64,000 nt of DNA from NCBI RefSeq assembly GCF_024171405.1, contig NZ_JALJZT010000002.1, positions 434,001 through 498,000 on the forward strand, written 5' to 3'. Below the pieces are notes generated by a model. It had not been told where the DNA came from. It did not search any database and saw only the letters and a program-made list of their open reading frames with translations. Of this stretch, positions 19,149 through 29,577 are shown in pieces. Both the position numbers and the translations under genes were made by a program. Position 1 is the stretch's first letter, and the number at the start of each line of letters is the position of its first letter. Source of the stretch: Qipengyuania citrea. Its GTDB lineage: Bacteria; Pseudomonadota; Alphaproteobacteria; Sphingomonadales; Sphingomonadaceae.

Positions 19149-19445
19149 GTGAATACCAAGTATCTGACTATCGCTGCGGGCGCTGCAGCACTCTTTCTGC
19201 TTCCCTCACCCGCATTGGCGGATGGCGAAAAGGGCGTAGTCGGGGACGAAGACAGTGCAGCCGCCAAGGATGCGGCCACGATCGTTTGCAAGCGTCAGCC
19301 CCCGCCCGTAGGCTCGCGCCTGGGCGGCAAGAGGGTTTGCAAGACTAACGCCGCATGGAAGATCGAGCGCGAAGCCGCTAGCGCTGCCGCGCGTGAAAAC
19401 CAGGATCGCAGCGGCACGGGCAACACCCGTAGCACCGCTGGCTAG
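19149..19445 (+). CDS. Small secreted protein with Cys pair, paralogue B
   Basis: The 98-residue product starts at GTG 19149, chosen because AGGAGG lies at 19138-19143 with 5-base spacing and the overlapping ATG is followed at once by a stop. A signal peptide (YLTIAAGAAALFLLPSPALA) precedes an acidic linker and ATIVCKRQPPPVGSRLGGKRVC, with two Cys in the same frame as paralogue A (IVC...GSR/GTR.....VC), then a helical tail rich in Glu and Arg. The function is unknown. Its TAG shares the palindrome CTAG with the stop of the convergent chorismate mutase gene. Confidence 0.75.
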   Translation: MNTKYLTIAAGAAALFLLPSPALADGEKGVVGDEDSAAAKDAATIVCKRQPPPVGSRLGGKRVCKTNAAWKIEREAASAAARENQDRSGTGNTRSTAG

Positions 19446-19759
19446 TTTCCTTCGCGGAGCCGGTCCCACTCGACCAGCTCGTAAGCGATTGAGGTTTCGA
19501 CCAAATCTTCCCATATCCGCCCAAGCGGATCTGCCGGAAGATTGCGGCGAATGGCATCGGAGCGCGCATTGCCGACCACTTCGGCTTTGCGCGCTTCGTC
19601 GCGCACGGCGTTGCGGTCGGATTTGATCCGTGCCGCCGCGCGCATGTAGCCGAACCGCCGCTCGAGCAAATCCATCAATTCGCGGTCGGTCGCATCGACG
19701 CCGCGCCGCACGTCGCGCATATCGGTGCAGTCGTCGGGCAGTTTGTAATCCTGGGTCAT
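19442..19759 (-). CDS. Chorismate mutase (AroQ class)
   Basis: This enzyme would convert chorismate to prephenate for phenylalanine and tyrosine synthesis. The 105-residue all-helical product has the AroQ layout: DMRDVRRGVDATDRELMDLLERRFGYMRAAARIK, with the expected Arg18/19, Asp22 and Lys46 positions, then AIRRNLPADPLGRIWEDLVETSIAYE in the last helix. It is monofunctional, in the size class of stand-alone AroQ and PchB-like enzymes (the latter act as isochorismate pyruvate lyases, a possible alternative). The ATG at 19759 was chosen since longer versions overlap GC-rich non-coding sequence. Confidence 0.85.
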   Translation of the reverse strand: MTQDYKLPDDCTDMRDVRRGVDATDRELMDLLERRFGYMRAAARIKSDRNAVRDEARKAEVVGNARSDAIRRNLPADPLGRIWEDLVETSIAYELVEWDRLREGN

Positions 19760-19964
19760 GGCGCAGCGCCCTGCCCCGCTTGCTCCGCCTTGTCGAGCGC
19801 CTATGTTACCGCTTGACGCGCAGCCCGATCTTGATAAGAGCGCGCCTTCGCAAATTGGCTCCGCACCCCGGTGAAGCGGAAGCCGCGTCGAACCCCCGGT
19901 TCGGCGGTGTGATGCCGGGTTTGATGGCCGTCGATGGGATGGCCCAGCAAATTGGAGAATATCT

Positions 19965-20579
19965 ATGACGAAGCGCACCAGCGCCAAGTACAAGCTCGAC
20001 CGCCGGATGGGTGAAAACATCTGGGGCCGCCCGAACAGCCCGGTCAACAAGCGTTCCTACGGCCCCGGCCAGCACGGTCAGCGCCGCAAGAGCAAGATGA
20101 GCGACTTCGGCCTGCAGCTGCGCGCCAAGCAGAAGCTCAAGGGCTATTATGGCGACGTCACCGAGAAGCAGTTCAAGCGCACCTACAAGGAAGCGTCGGC
20201 CATGAAGGGCGACACGGGCCAGAACCTCGTCGGCCTGCTCGAACAGCGTCTCGACATGGTCGTCTATCGCGCCAAGTTCGCGCCGACCATCTTCGCCGCC
20301 CGCCAGATCGTGAGCCACGGCCACATCCTCCTCAACGGCGTGAAGACCAACATCGCCTCGGCCCGCGTCAAGGTCGGCGACGTTGTGGCGCTCGGCAAGA
20401 AGGCGCAGGAAATGGCGCTGGTCATCGAAGCGCAGAGCCTGCCCGAGCGTGACATTCCCGACTACGTCGCTCCCGACGGCAACGACAAGGTGACCTTCAC
20501 CCGCGTGCCCAAGCTCGACGAAGTGCCCTACCCGGTCACGATGGAACCGAACCTCGTGGTAGAATTCTACTCGCGCTAA
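19965..20579 (+). CDS. rpsD: 30S ribosomal protein S4
   Basis: S4 is a primary 16S rRNA binding protein and, in many bacteria, a translational regulator. The 204-residue product shows the S4 N terminus ([17 protein letters not shown]), [10 protein letters not shown] and the S4 RNA-binding domain ([34 protein letters not shown]). It stands alone rather than in the alpha operon, as is usual in alphaproteobacteria. The 205 bases upstream are likely to hold its promoter, but I could not name a convincing -35/-10 pair. A strong terminator follows. Confidence 0.99.
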   Translation: MTKRTSAKYKLDRRMGENIWGRPNSPVNKRSYGPGQHGQRRKSKMSDFGLQLRAKQKLKGYYGDVTEKQFKRTYKEASAMKGDTGQNLVGLLEQRLDMVVYRAKFAPTIFAARQIVSHGHILLNGVKTNIASARVKVGDVVALGKKAQEMALVIEAQSLPERDIPDYVAPDGNDKVTFTRVPKLDEVPYPVTMEPNLVVEFYSR

Positions 20580-20600
20580 GCCTCACCGGCAGCGACACAG

Positions 20601-20637
20601 AAAAAGGGCGGTCCCTCGCGGGGCCGCCCTTTTCTTT
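20601..20637 (+). terminator. Intrinsic terminator after rpsD
   Basis: AAAAGGGCGG (20602-20611) and CCGCCCTTTT (20624-20633) pair as a GC-rich stem around TCCCTCGCGGGG, followed by CTTTG. The stem has an A tract before and a T tract after, so it may terminate in both directions; it lies between convergent rpsD and the S9 peptidase gene. Confidence 0.88.
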
Positions 20638-20656
20638 GTGGTTGGTATGGCTTGGC

Positions 20657-22650
20657 TCAGGAGCCCAGGTTGGTGGAGAGGAACGCGTCGATCCGCATCA
20701 GCATGTCCTTGCGCGCTGCACTATCGCGGAGCGAGTGTTCCAAGCCCTCGAATTCGAGATACTCGACGGATTTGCCCGCTCGCCTTAGTGCCGCTTCCAT
20801 ATCGCGCGACTGCTCGACGTCGACGTTGTTGTCGGCCGTGCCATGGACGAGGAAGACAGGTGCGGCGAAGGACTGAGCGTTGCGCATCGGGCTGCCCTGT
20901 TCGAGATGCGGTCCATCGCCGACGAATTTCTGAACGAGGCGGAAATTGGAGGACATTCTCTCCTCCTCGATCAGCTGCCGCCAATCGGTGACCGGCGCGA
21001 CCGCGACCACAGCCTTGTATAGCTCGGGATCCACGACCTGCGATTGCAACGCTGCGTAGCCGCCATAGGACCACCCGACGATCGCAAGTTTTTCCGAATT
21101 CGCAATCCCCTGCGAGACCAGCCAGCGACCGGCATCGTTTACATCGCCAATGGCGGTACGCCATGCCTTGACGCCGTTCTTGCCGAACCAAGCCTTGCCG
21201 TAGCCTGTCGAGCCGCGGAAGTTGGGCTGCAGCACCGCATAGCCCCGTGCGGCAAAGAACTGGACCAGCCAGTCGAAGCCCCATTCGTCCCGGGCGGAAG
21301 GGCCGCCGTGCGGCATGACGATGGCGGGTATGTTCTTTCCGTCCGACCCGGTCGGCAGTGTGAGGTAGCCGGGGATCACCGTTCCGTCGGCGGCAGGAAA
21401 GGTTACCGGCTTCATCTCGGCCAGTTTGCGCCCCTCGGTCATCTCACGCACGGGCAACAACGGGCTCAGCTCGTTGGTATCGCGGTTGAAGCGATACAGC
21501 ATGCCCGGATCGACATCCGACCCCGTAACAATCAGCAGCTTGCGCTCGTCCTCGCTCGCACCGACGAAATTCACCATGGGCTGGCCGGGAAGTGCATTGC
21601 CCAGCGCAATAGCCAGATCGCGCAGTCCGGGGTCGAAATATTTGACCAAGCGTTTCTCGGTCGCGAAACTGGCACCGATCACGCGCTGGCGACGGCCTAT
21701 CGTTACCAGATCGTCGACATCGGCACCCTCGGCGGAAAGCACCAGCGACTTCGCCAGGCTGCCATCAAGCGCAATCGAATAGAGGTTGGTAAAACCCCGG
21801 TCGCCGTAATCGAAACCGTACACCACATTACCGGCTGCATCGACAGCATGCGGTTCAAATCCATCAACGGTCTGGCTGTCGATCTCCGCCCGAGAAAGCG
21901 GCTGCCAGCGCTGTGACCCTTGCTCGCGGTAAAAGTAGGCCAGCACATCCTTCGAGTAACCGCGCGCTGTCGCGTTACCGGTGCCTTTTATCCGAACGAC
22001 GCCGTTACTGTCCGCGATATATCCGAAAGCGTCCTTGTCCGGCGCTTCGACACGCTTTTCTCTCCCCGTATCGACATCGTGCGAAACGACGCCAAGACCG
22101 TCCTTCTGATTGGCAAGGCGTGTGTTGAGCGAGCTTTCCTTGCCATATAACCGGCTAACTAGGATCGAACTGTCGTCGCTCTCGGCATTGAGCGAGACGA
22201 TCCCGCCGCCGTAATAGGTATGGCTCAGAGCCCGCAGCGAGCGGGCGCCCTCGATAACGTTTGGTTCGCTGCCATCGGAATTCACCGCAATCATGCGGGT
22301 TGCCGAGATGTAGCGCCCGATCGACTCGTCCTCGCGCGATACAATCGTCTGGCAAACAAGGCGCTGTTCGGTGATCCAGTTGCAATAGGCCAGATCGCTC
22401 ATGACATCGAGTGCGGCAAGCGCGCGTTGCGGCGGCGTGCCCGCAGCAAGGTCGACCGTGTAAAGCGCTTCGCCGCCCGCGCCGACGCTGGCGACATAGG
22501 CAAGCTTGTCACCCGAAGGCACAGGCTGGCATGGATCACCGATTGCCGCGCGCCAAAGGCGGTAGCGTCTTCTTCAGCGGTCTCTGCGGAGAGCGGCGTG
22601 GCAGCCGCGCAAAAAGAAATGGCGGCGACACCCGCGAGTAGCTTGTTCAT
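20657..22650 (-). pseudogene. S9 family prolyl oligopeptidase, frameshifted near the N terminus
   Basis: The main frame from 22522 to 20657 encodes 621 residues of an S9-type acylaminoacyl/prolyl peptidase: a beta-propeller half, then an alpha/beta hydrolase with nucleophile motif GWSYGGYAAL, Asp in VHGTADNNVD and His in EGLEHSLRD. It lacks a signal peptide. An upstream frame in another phase (start ATG 22650) supplies one (LLAGVAAISFCAAATPLSA) and continues to ARQSVIHASL before going out of phase; the main frame resumes with PSGDKLAYVA. Adding one base around 22517-22523, for example CCC for CC, restores one continuous secreted protein. It is either a real one-base deletion or a sequencing error. 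A GTG at 22522 could start a cytosolic form. Confidence 0.75.
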
Positions 22651-22861
22651 GAATACGACCCCTCAAGTAATAATGCGTCGAAGCCTAACAACCAGTGGCA
22701 TCAATGCAACCTCAGAGAAGGCCTGATTGCGGCCCGATGGCCGCCTATCCAAATGGACAACCGCCTTGGGCTCAACCCATGCTTGAAGGGGGTTCACTTG
22801 TCCTTTCGCCGGACAAGGATGGGTGCAACACTCGTCCGCGGCATCAAGACGAAGGCCCAAC

Positions 22862-22912
22862 ATGAACATATTGCTGCTCGACGCACATCCGGACCGTGAG
22901 CGCTTTGCATCA
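22862..22912 (+). pseudogene. Possible remnant of a flavodoxin-fold NAD(P)H oxidoreductase
   Basis: From ATG 22862 the frame reads NILLLDAHPDRERFAS, which resembles the first strand and loop of NAD(P)H quinone reductases of the flavodoxin-like fold (strand, then AHPD). After about 16 residues the frame runs into the antisense of the M50 gene end and becomes Arg/Pro/His-rich noise. It looks like the first 50 bases of a lost gene fused to the 3' end of the convergent neighbour. The match is short and could be chance. Confidence 0.35.
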
Positions 22913-23671
22913 GTAGCGGCTGGCCACCTGCAGCGATTTCCACACCATCGCGGCGATCGCGAGCGTGATCGCCCCGCCCCAGAACCAGTAGGGCAGGAAC
23001 AACGCATCGGCGATGCGGCCGGTGTCGGACAAGACGGCTTGCCCGCCAAGCTGACCGCCAGGACTGAAGAGATAGCCGAGGTCCTGATATACGCTCACGG
23101 CGCCCTGCACGCCGAGGAACTCGACCGCGACGCGTTGCCATTTCGCATTGCCGCGCAGCGCGATGTAACCCGCCGCGACGGCGAATAGCGGCAGCACGAT
23201 CCATCCCGCGATCGAGCGCACCCATACCAGCGTCGTTACTGCCAGCGCGGCCGCAAGACCCAGCAGCACCCAGCGGGTGGCCCGCCGCGAACGCGAGGCG
23301 ATAATCATCAGGCACCCCGCGATACTCGGACCCAGCAACCCTGCGGCCGCGACAATCGCTTGGCCGATGCCCCACATACTCCCGGAATATTCGGCAAATC
23401 CCGAGCCATTGGCAAAGATCACCAGACGCTCGAACTCGGCGCCGAGCAGCATCGCGGTCAGCCCGTGCGCCATCTCGTGGAACCAGGTCGCCAATAGCGT
23501 AAACGGCATCAGCGCCAGCGTCCCGATCTCGGTCTGCCAGGCGATAATCGTCAGTACTGCGAAGGCGAGGATATAGCTCTGCTCGCGTTGGATGGCCGGC
23601 TGCATGTGGTCCTCCGCATAGGGCAGGCCCCATTTCGCGGGCGCGACGAGCGGCTGGGGATTATCGGTCAT
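22910..23671 (-). CDS. M50-like membrane metalloprotease
   Basis: The 253-residue polytopic protein has a cytosolic 28-residue N terminus and about six membrane segments. The first pair carries the zinc motif HEMAH (His65, Glu66, His69) followed by GLTAMLLGAEFERLV, as in the M50B family related to site-2 proteases. The second-half Asp motif typical of S2P is not obvious; a QDLGYL stretch near residue 205 may contribute. No PDZ domain is present. The substrate is unknown. It is followed at its 3' end by a possible gene remnant on the other strand, and preceded by tgt on the same strand with 25 bases between. Confidence 0.8.
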   Translation of the reverse strand: MTDNPQPLVAPAKWGLPYAEDHMQPAIQREQSYILAFAVLTIIAWQTEIGTLALMPFTLLATWFHEMAHGLTAMLLGAEFERLVIFANGSGFAEYSGSMWGIGQAIVAAAGLLGPSIAGCLMIIASRSRRATRWVLLGLAAALAVTTLVWVRSIAGWIVLPLFAVAAGYIALRGNAKWQRVAVEFLGVQGAVSVYQDLGYLFSPGGQLGGQAVLSDTGRIADALFLPYWFWGGAITLAIAAMVWKSLQVASRY

Positions 23672-23696
23672 CGCCGCAGCCTATCGCCCGTCGGCC

Positions 23697-25771
<2,075 letters not shown>

Positions 25772-25827
25772 GGGCTGCGCGTAGCGCCTAGTTTCGCGCC
25801 TCGCCACCCTCCAATCGATGGAACGTG

Positions 25828-26592
25828 TCAGGCGCGCAGGCGCCATCCGGTCTTGAAGATATAAGCGATCACCGCGACGCAGGTTGCGAGGAAGCCGAGC
25901 GTGATGCCGAAGCTGATCCCAATGTCGACATCGCTCGATCCGTAGAAGGTCCAGCGCAAACCGCTGACCAGATAGACGATCGGATTGGCGAGCGCGATCG
26001 TGTCCCACGGCTCGGGCAGCATATCGATCGAATAGAAGGTCCCGCCGAGAAAGGTCAGCGGGGTCAGGAACAGCATCGGGATGATGCCGAGCTTCTCGAA
26101 ATTGTCCGCCCAGATGCCGAGGATGAAGCCGAACAGGCTGAAGGCCGCGGCGACCAGCATGATGTAGCATACCGCCAGCAAAGGGTGCGCGATCGAATAA
26201 TCGACGAATAATCGCGCGGTGAGCAGGATGATCGCGGCGAGCAGCAGGCTCTTGGTCATCGCGGCGCCGACGAAACCGATCAGCGTCTCGGCAACGCCCA
26301 CCGGCGCGCTGAGCAGTTCGTAGATCGTCCCGGTAAAGCGCGGCATGTAGATGCCGAAACTGGAATTGCTGGTGGTCTCGCCCAGCAGTGTAAGCATCAG
26401 CAGGCCGGGAATGATGAAGGCGCCATACTCCACCCCCCCGAGATCGGGCATGCGACCGCCGATCGCCGCGCCGAAGACGATGAAATAGAGCGAAGTCGTC
26501 AGCACCGGCGCAAGCACCGACTGGAACGCGGTGCGCAGGAACCGCATCAGTTCGCGGGTGTAGATCGACCAGGTCGAACGCCAGGAGATCAT
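25828..26592 (-). CDS. ABC-2 type transporter permease
   Basis: The 254-residue membrane protein has six hydrophobic segments in ABC-2 order and the family motifs YIVFGAAIGG-like first helix, GLLMLTLLGETTSNSSFGIYMPRFTGTIYELLSAPV, and FLTPLTFLGGTFYSIDMLPEPW before the last helices. It would form the channel of an exporter with the ATPase encoded just upstream; the start overlaps that gene's stop by four bases (ATGA). It resembles YadH, so substrate could be lipid, polysaccharide or drug; nothing in the sequence decides this. Confidence 0.93.
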   Translation of the reverse strand: MISWRSTWSIYTRELMRFLRTAFQSVLAPVLTTSLYFIVFGAAIGGRMPDLGGVEYGAFIIPGLLMLTLLGETTSNSSFGIYMPRFTGTIYELLSAPVGVAETLIGFVGAAMTKSLLLAAIILLTARLFVDYSIAHPLLAVCYIMLVAAAFSLFGFILGIWADNFEKLGIIPMLFLTPLTFLGGTFYSIDMLPEPWDTIALANPIVYLVSGLRWTFYGSSDVDIGISFGITLGFLATCVAVIAYIFKTGWRLRA

Positions 26593-27527
26593 GCCGCCTC
26601 CCCCTCGCCCAGCAGCGAGACGAAGATATCCTCGAGGCTGCTCTCGCGCGTTTCGATGCCGGTGTAGTCGATCTCTGCGGCGATCAGTGCCTTGGTGAGC
26701 TCGGCAACCTCGGCCTTGCCCTTGCCGGTCCCGTCGCCGCCGCGATAGCAGAGCGAGGTTCCGCCCTGTTCCAGCTCGACCGGAAAACGGGCGATTGCCG
26801 GCGGCAGTACGCTCAGCGGCTCGGCCAGCGCGATATGCGCCTCGGTGCGGCCGAGCCGCGCCATCATGGCATCCTTCTGGTCGACCATCAGCAATTTGCC
26901 GCGATTGATGATCCCCACGCGGTCGGCCATCATCTCGGCTTCCTCGATATAATGCGTAGTGAGAATGATGGTCACGCCGCGGCTGCGCATGTCGTCGATG
27001 ATCGCCCACATGCTCTTGCGGAGTTCGACATCGACACCCGCGGTGGGCTCGTCGAGAAACAGCAGATCGGGCTCATGCGCCAGCGCCTTGGCAATCAGCA
27101 CCCGGCGCTTCATCCCGCCCGACAGCGCCATGATGCGCTCGTCGCGCTTGTCCCACAGGCTCAGGCTGCGCAGGATTTCCTCGATCCGCTCGCGGTCGGG
27201 GGCAAGACCGAACAGCCCGCGCGAATAGCTGACCGCGCGCTCGACGGGTTCGAACATGTCGGTGCTGAGTTCCTGCGGCACCAGACCGATACGGCTGCGC
27301 GCCCGGCGCCAGTCGCTGGCGAGGTCGTAGCCAAACGCTTGGATCGTGCCCGAACTCGGCCGGACCAACCCGCAGACCGCACCGATCAGCGTGGTCTTGC
27401 CCGCCCCATTGGGACCGAGCAGCGCGAAAATCTCGCCCCTGCTGACCGTCAGATCGACATGGTCGAGCGCTTTCAGCCCGCCGGGATAGACCTTCGACAG
27501 GCCGCTGAGTTCGAGAATCGGATCCAC
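26589..27527 (-). CDS. ABC transporter ATP-binding protein
   Basis: The 312-residue ATPase has Walker A GPNGAGKTT (38-46), Q-loop LVPQELSTDMF, signature LSGGMKRR, Walker B LLFLDEPTAG and switch His in TTHYIEEAE. A C-terminal 90-residue extension is typical of ABC-2 exporters such as YadG and NatA-like systems. With the overlapping permease gene it makes a complete two-gene exporter. It lies 6 bases downstream of the carotenoid oxygenase stop on the same strand, so the three genes could share a transcript. Confidence 0.95.
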   Translation of the reverse strand: MDPILELSGLSKVYPGGLKALDHVDLTVSRGEIFALLGPNGAGKTTLIGAVCGLVRPSSGTIQAFGYDLASDWRRARSRIGLVPQELSTDMFEPVERAVSYSRGLFGLAPDRERIEEILRSLSLWDKRDERIMALSGGMKRRVLIAKALAHEPDLLFLDEPTAGVDVELRKSMWAIIDDMRSRGVTIILTTHYIEEAEMMADRVGIINRGKLLMVDQKDAMMARLGRTEAHIALAEPLSVLPPAIARFPVELEQGGTSLCYRGGDGTGKGKAEVAELTKALIAAEIDYTGIETRESSLEDIFVSLLGEGEAA

Positions 27528-27533
27528 AGCCTC

Positions 27534-28964
27534 CTAGCTAGCGGCGATCCAGTTGCCGTGGAAGCCCGGTGGGATGAGATGCGGGATATGGACCGCCGCG
27601 ACCGGGGAAAGGCTCATCGCGTCGAGGATCTCGAGTGCGCTGGTGCCGTGGTTGCGGTCGATCACATATCCCATCACCCAGCCATCGCCTTCGGGTGCGT
27701 CGGCCGAGCGCGGAACAAAGACGAATTCGCCGGGAATGCGCCCTTCGCCGAAAACATGCTGCACGCGTTCGCCAGTGGCGAGATCGTGGCGATAGAGCGG
27801 CATCGGCGCGACAAATTCCAGATCCCCGTCTTCGGGCATGCCCATCGACCAGAGATATCGATGAGGCTTGGTAAAATAGCGCTCGTCCGGCCGGGGAAAT
27901 TCCTGGCCCGCTGCGTCCATGGTGCGGCGGGTGACCTTCCCGCCCTGCCCGTCGGCCGTCCAGCGTTCGAGCCCCAGCGCCTTGCCATAGGGCCCCGGCA
28001 TCTCGCCGTCGAAAATGGTCTCATAGGGGCAGACGTCGATGATCACCTGGTCGGTTTCATCTTCGAAACTGTTGCCGACATGAAAGACATAGCAGGGGTC
28101 GACCTCGTGCCACACGACCTCGTCGCCCGTGGCGCCGCGCGGCAGCAATCCGACCCGCGCCTGGTGGCCGCGGTTCCAGCGATAGGGGAACTTGTGGCCT
28201 GACATCAGCGCCTGCATCGAGAAGGTGACCGGCAGGTCGAGGATCACCACGAAGTTCTCGGTGAGCGCGCAATCGTGGATCGAGGGTCCATGCTTTACCG
28301 CGATCTCGGTTTCGCGCAGCACCTTGCCGTGCCGGTCCATGGCGACGTGGCGAATGGTGTCCTGCGACGGACCCTCGTAGCAAATCGCGTGATATTCGCC
28401 CGTATCGGGGCATTGATGCGGATGCGCGGTGAAGGAACCGGTCAGCCCGCCGCCGAAATCGGAATAGGCGACGCTGTCGAGATTGCCGTCGAGTTCGACC
28501 GGGAAGCTGTTGGCCTCGACCAGCGCCATGATCGTTCCACCGATATCGAGGACATTGGTGTTGACGGTGTCGCCAAAGCCGCGGCGCGGGCCGCCCACGG
28601 CCGGCGGGCCGCCCTTGCCTTCAAGCTCGGCGGACCGGATGAAGCGGTTGCGATACCATTCGGCCTTGCCATCCTTCAGCCGGACGCCGTGCACCATCCC
28701 ATCGCCCAGAAACCAGTGGTGACCCTTGCCGGTTTCGCCGAAAGGGTTGGGACCGATCCGGACATAGCGGCCATCGAGTTCGACGGGAATGGTGCCGGTC
28801 ACCGCCAGGTTATCGAGCGTGAACTCCTCGGTCAGCGGTGTATGGATGCCGTGCAGGAACGGATTGTCCTCCGCACCCGGCAGACGGGTGCGGTTGATGC
28901 TGGCAACCGCCTGTAGTGCGGGCGTAACTGCCTTGCGGATGGTTTTCTCGATGACGCTTGCCAT
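27534..28964 (-). CDS. Carotenoid oxygenase family protein
   Basis: The 476-residue product is a retinal-pigment-epithelium/carotenoid cleavage dioxygenase type seven-bladed propeller. Iron-ligand His motifs are visible: TAHPHQCPDTGEYHAICYEG, HGPSIHDCALTENFVVILDLP, WHEVDPCYVFHVGNSFED and, at the end, HIPHLIPPGFHGNW. RYVRIGPNP near the N terminus is also family-typical. Substrates may be carotenoids, apocarotenoids or lignin-type stilbenes (lignostilbene dioxygenases in sphingomonads belong here). It is divergent from a TetR regulator with only 45 bases between. Confidence 0.95.
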   Translation of the reverse strand: MASVIEKTIRKAVTPALQAVASINRTRLPGAEDNPFLHGIHTPLTEEFTLDNLAVTGTIPVELDGRYVRIGPNPFGETGKGHHWFLGDGMVHGVRLKDGKAEWYRNRFIRSAELEGKGGPPAVGGPRRGFGDTVNTNVLDIGGTIMALVEANSFPVELDGNLDSVAYSDFGGGLTGSFTAHPHQCPDTGEYHAICYEGPSQDTIRHVAMDRHGKVLRETEIAVKHGPSIHDCALTENFVVILDLPVTFSMQALMSGHKFPYRWNRGHQARVGLLPRGATGDEVVWHEVDPCYVFHVGNSFEDETDQVIIDVCPYETIFDGEMPGPYGKALGLERWTADGQGGKVTRRTMDAAGQEFPRPDERYFTKPHRYLWSMGMPEDGDLEFVAPMPLYRHDLATGERVQHVFGEGRIPGEFVFVPRSADAPEGDGWVMGYVIDRNHGTSALEILDAMSLSPVAAVHIPHLIPPGFHGNWIAAS

Positions 28965-28989
28965 GACCGACTCGCTCCGGTTAAAGTGA

Positions 28990-29025
28990 ACGCTGTAAAC
29001 ATAGAGGTCATGATAACAGTGTCAA
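28990..29025 (-). promoter_or_regulatory. Promoter and possible TetR operator before the carotenoid oxygenase
   Basis: On the minus strand TTGACA (plus 29020-29025) and TATGTT (plus 28998-29003) are 16 bases apart, a fair sigma-70 promoter for the carotenoid oxygenase. Imperfect inverted arms ACGCTGT (28990-28996) and ACAGTGT (29016-29022) flank its core and could be the TetR operator. It overlaps the 5' end of the TetR gene. Confidence 0.5.
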
Positions 29026-29576
29026 CATCGCCTGCCAGCTACCATCACGGTAACCTGCGCGACGCCCTGCTCGCCGCCGGGCTGGAAGCGCTCGAAGGGG
29101 CCGAGGGCAAGGCCCCCTCGCTGCGCGAACTGGCGCGCGAAGTCGGGGTTTCGGCGACTGCGGTGTATCGCCATTTTCCCGACAAGCAGGCGCTCGACAA
29201 GGCGCTGGCGCAGGAAGGCCTCGCGCTACTTGGAAGCGAGCAGGCGAAAGCGGCGAAAAAAGCGGGTGGCGGGGCGGCGGGCTTTGCCGAGACGGGGCGG
29301 ACCTATGTCCGCTTCGCGCTCGCGCATCCCGCGCTTTTCCGGCTGATGTTCACGCAAGGCCATCCTGTCGGCGACCGCGATGCACCCGATCAGGCGCGCG
29401 AGTTACTGACCGCACATACCCAGGCACTCACCAGCGATCCCGAACGTGCCGAAACGCTCGCACTGCAGGCGTGGTCGATTGCGCACGGGATTGCGATGCT
29501 GATGCTCGACGGGCGCATTAGCGCCGATGATGCGCTGATCGACCGCTTGCTCGATACAGACAACGTGTTCCCCTAG
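29010..29576 (+). CDS. TetR/AcrR family transcriptional regulator
   Basis: The roughly 188-residue product has an N-terminal helix-turn-helix (SYHHGNLRDALLAAGLEAL; SLRELAREVGVSATAVYRHFPDKQALDKAL) and a TetR_C-type ligand domain (GRTYVRFALAHPALFRLMF ... ALQAWSIAHGIAMLMLDGRI). The start is uncertain: GTG 28986, ATG 29010 and GTG 29019 are all in frame; ATG 29010 is used here and 29019 would also leave the domain whole. Divergent placement suggests it controls the carotenoid oxygenase and perhaps the ABC exporter. It converges on queA with one base between stops. Confidence 0.9.
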   Translation: MITVSTSPASYHHGNLRDALLAAGLEALEGAEGKAPSLRELAREVGVSATAVYRHFPDKQALDKALAQEGLALLGSEQAKAAKKAGGGAAGFAETGRTYVRFALAHPALFRLMFTQGHPVGDRDAPDQARELLTAHTQALTSDPERAETLALQAWSIAHGIAMLMLDGRISADDALIDRLLDTDNVFP

Positions 29577-29577
29577 A

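Noticed and set aside
22520-22522. GTG 22522 as the true start of the S9 peptidase
   Set aside because: It would remove the signal peptide, although an exact signal-peptide-bearing frame lies just upstream in another phase. A frameshift is the simpler reading.
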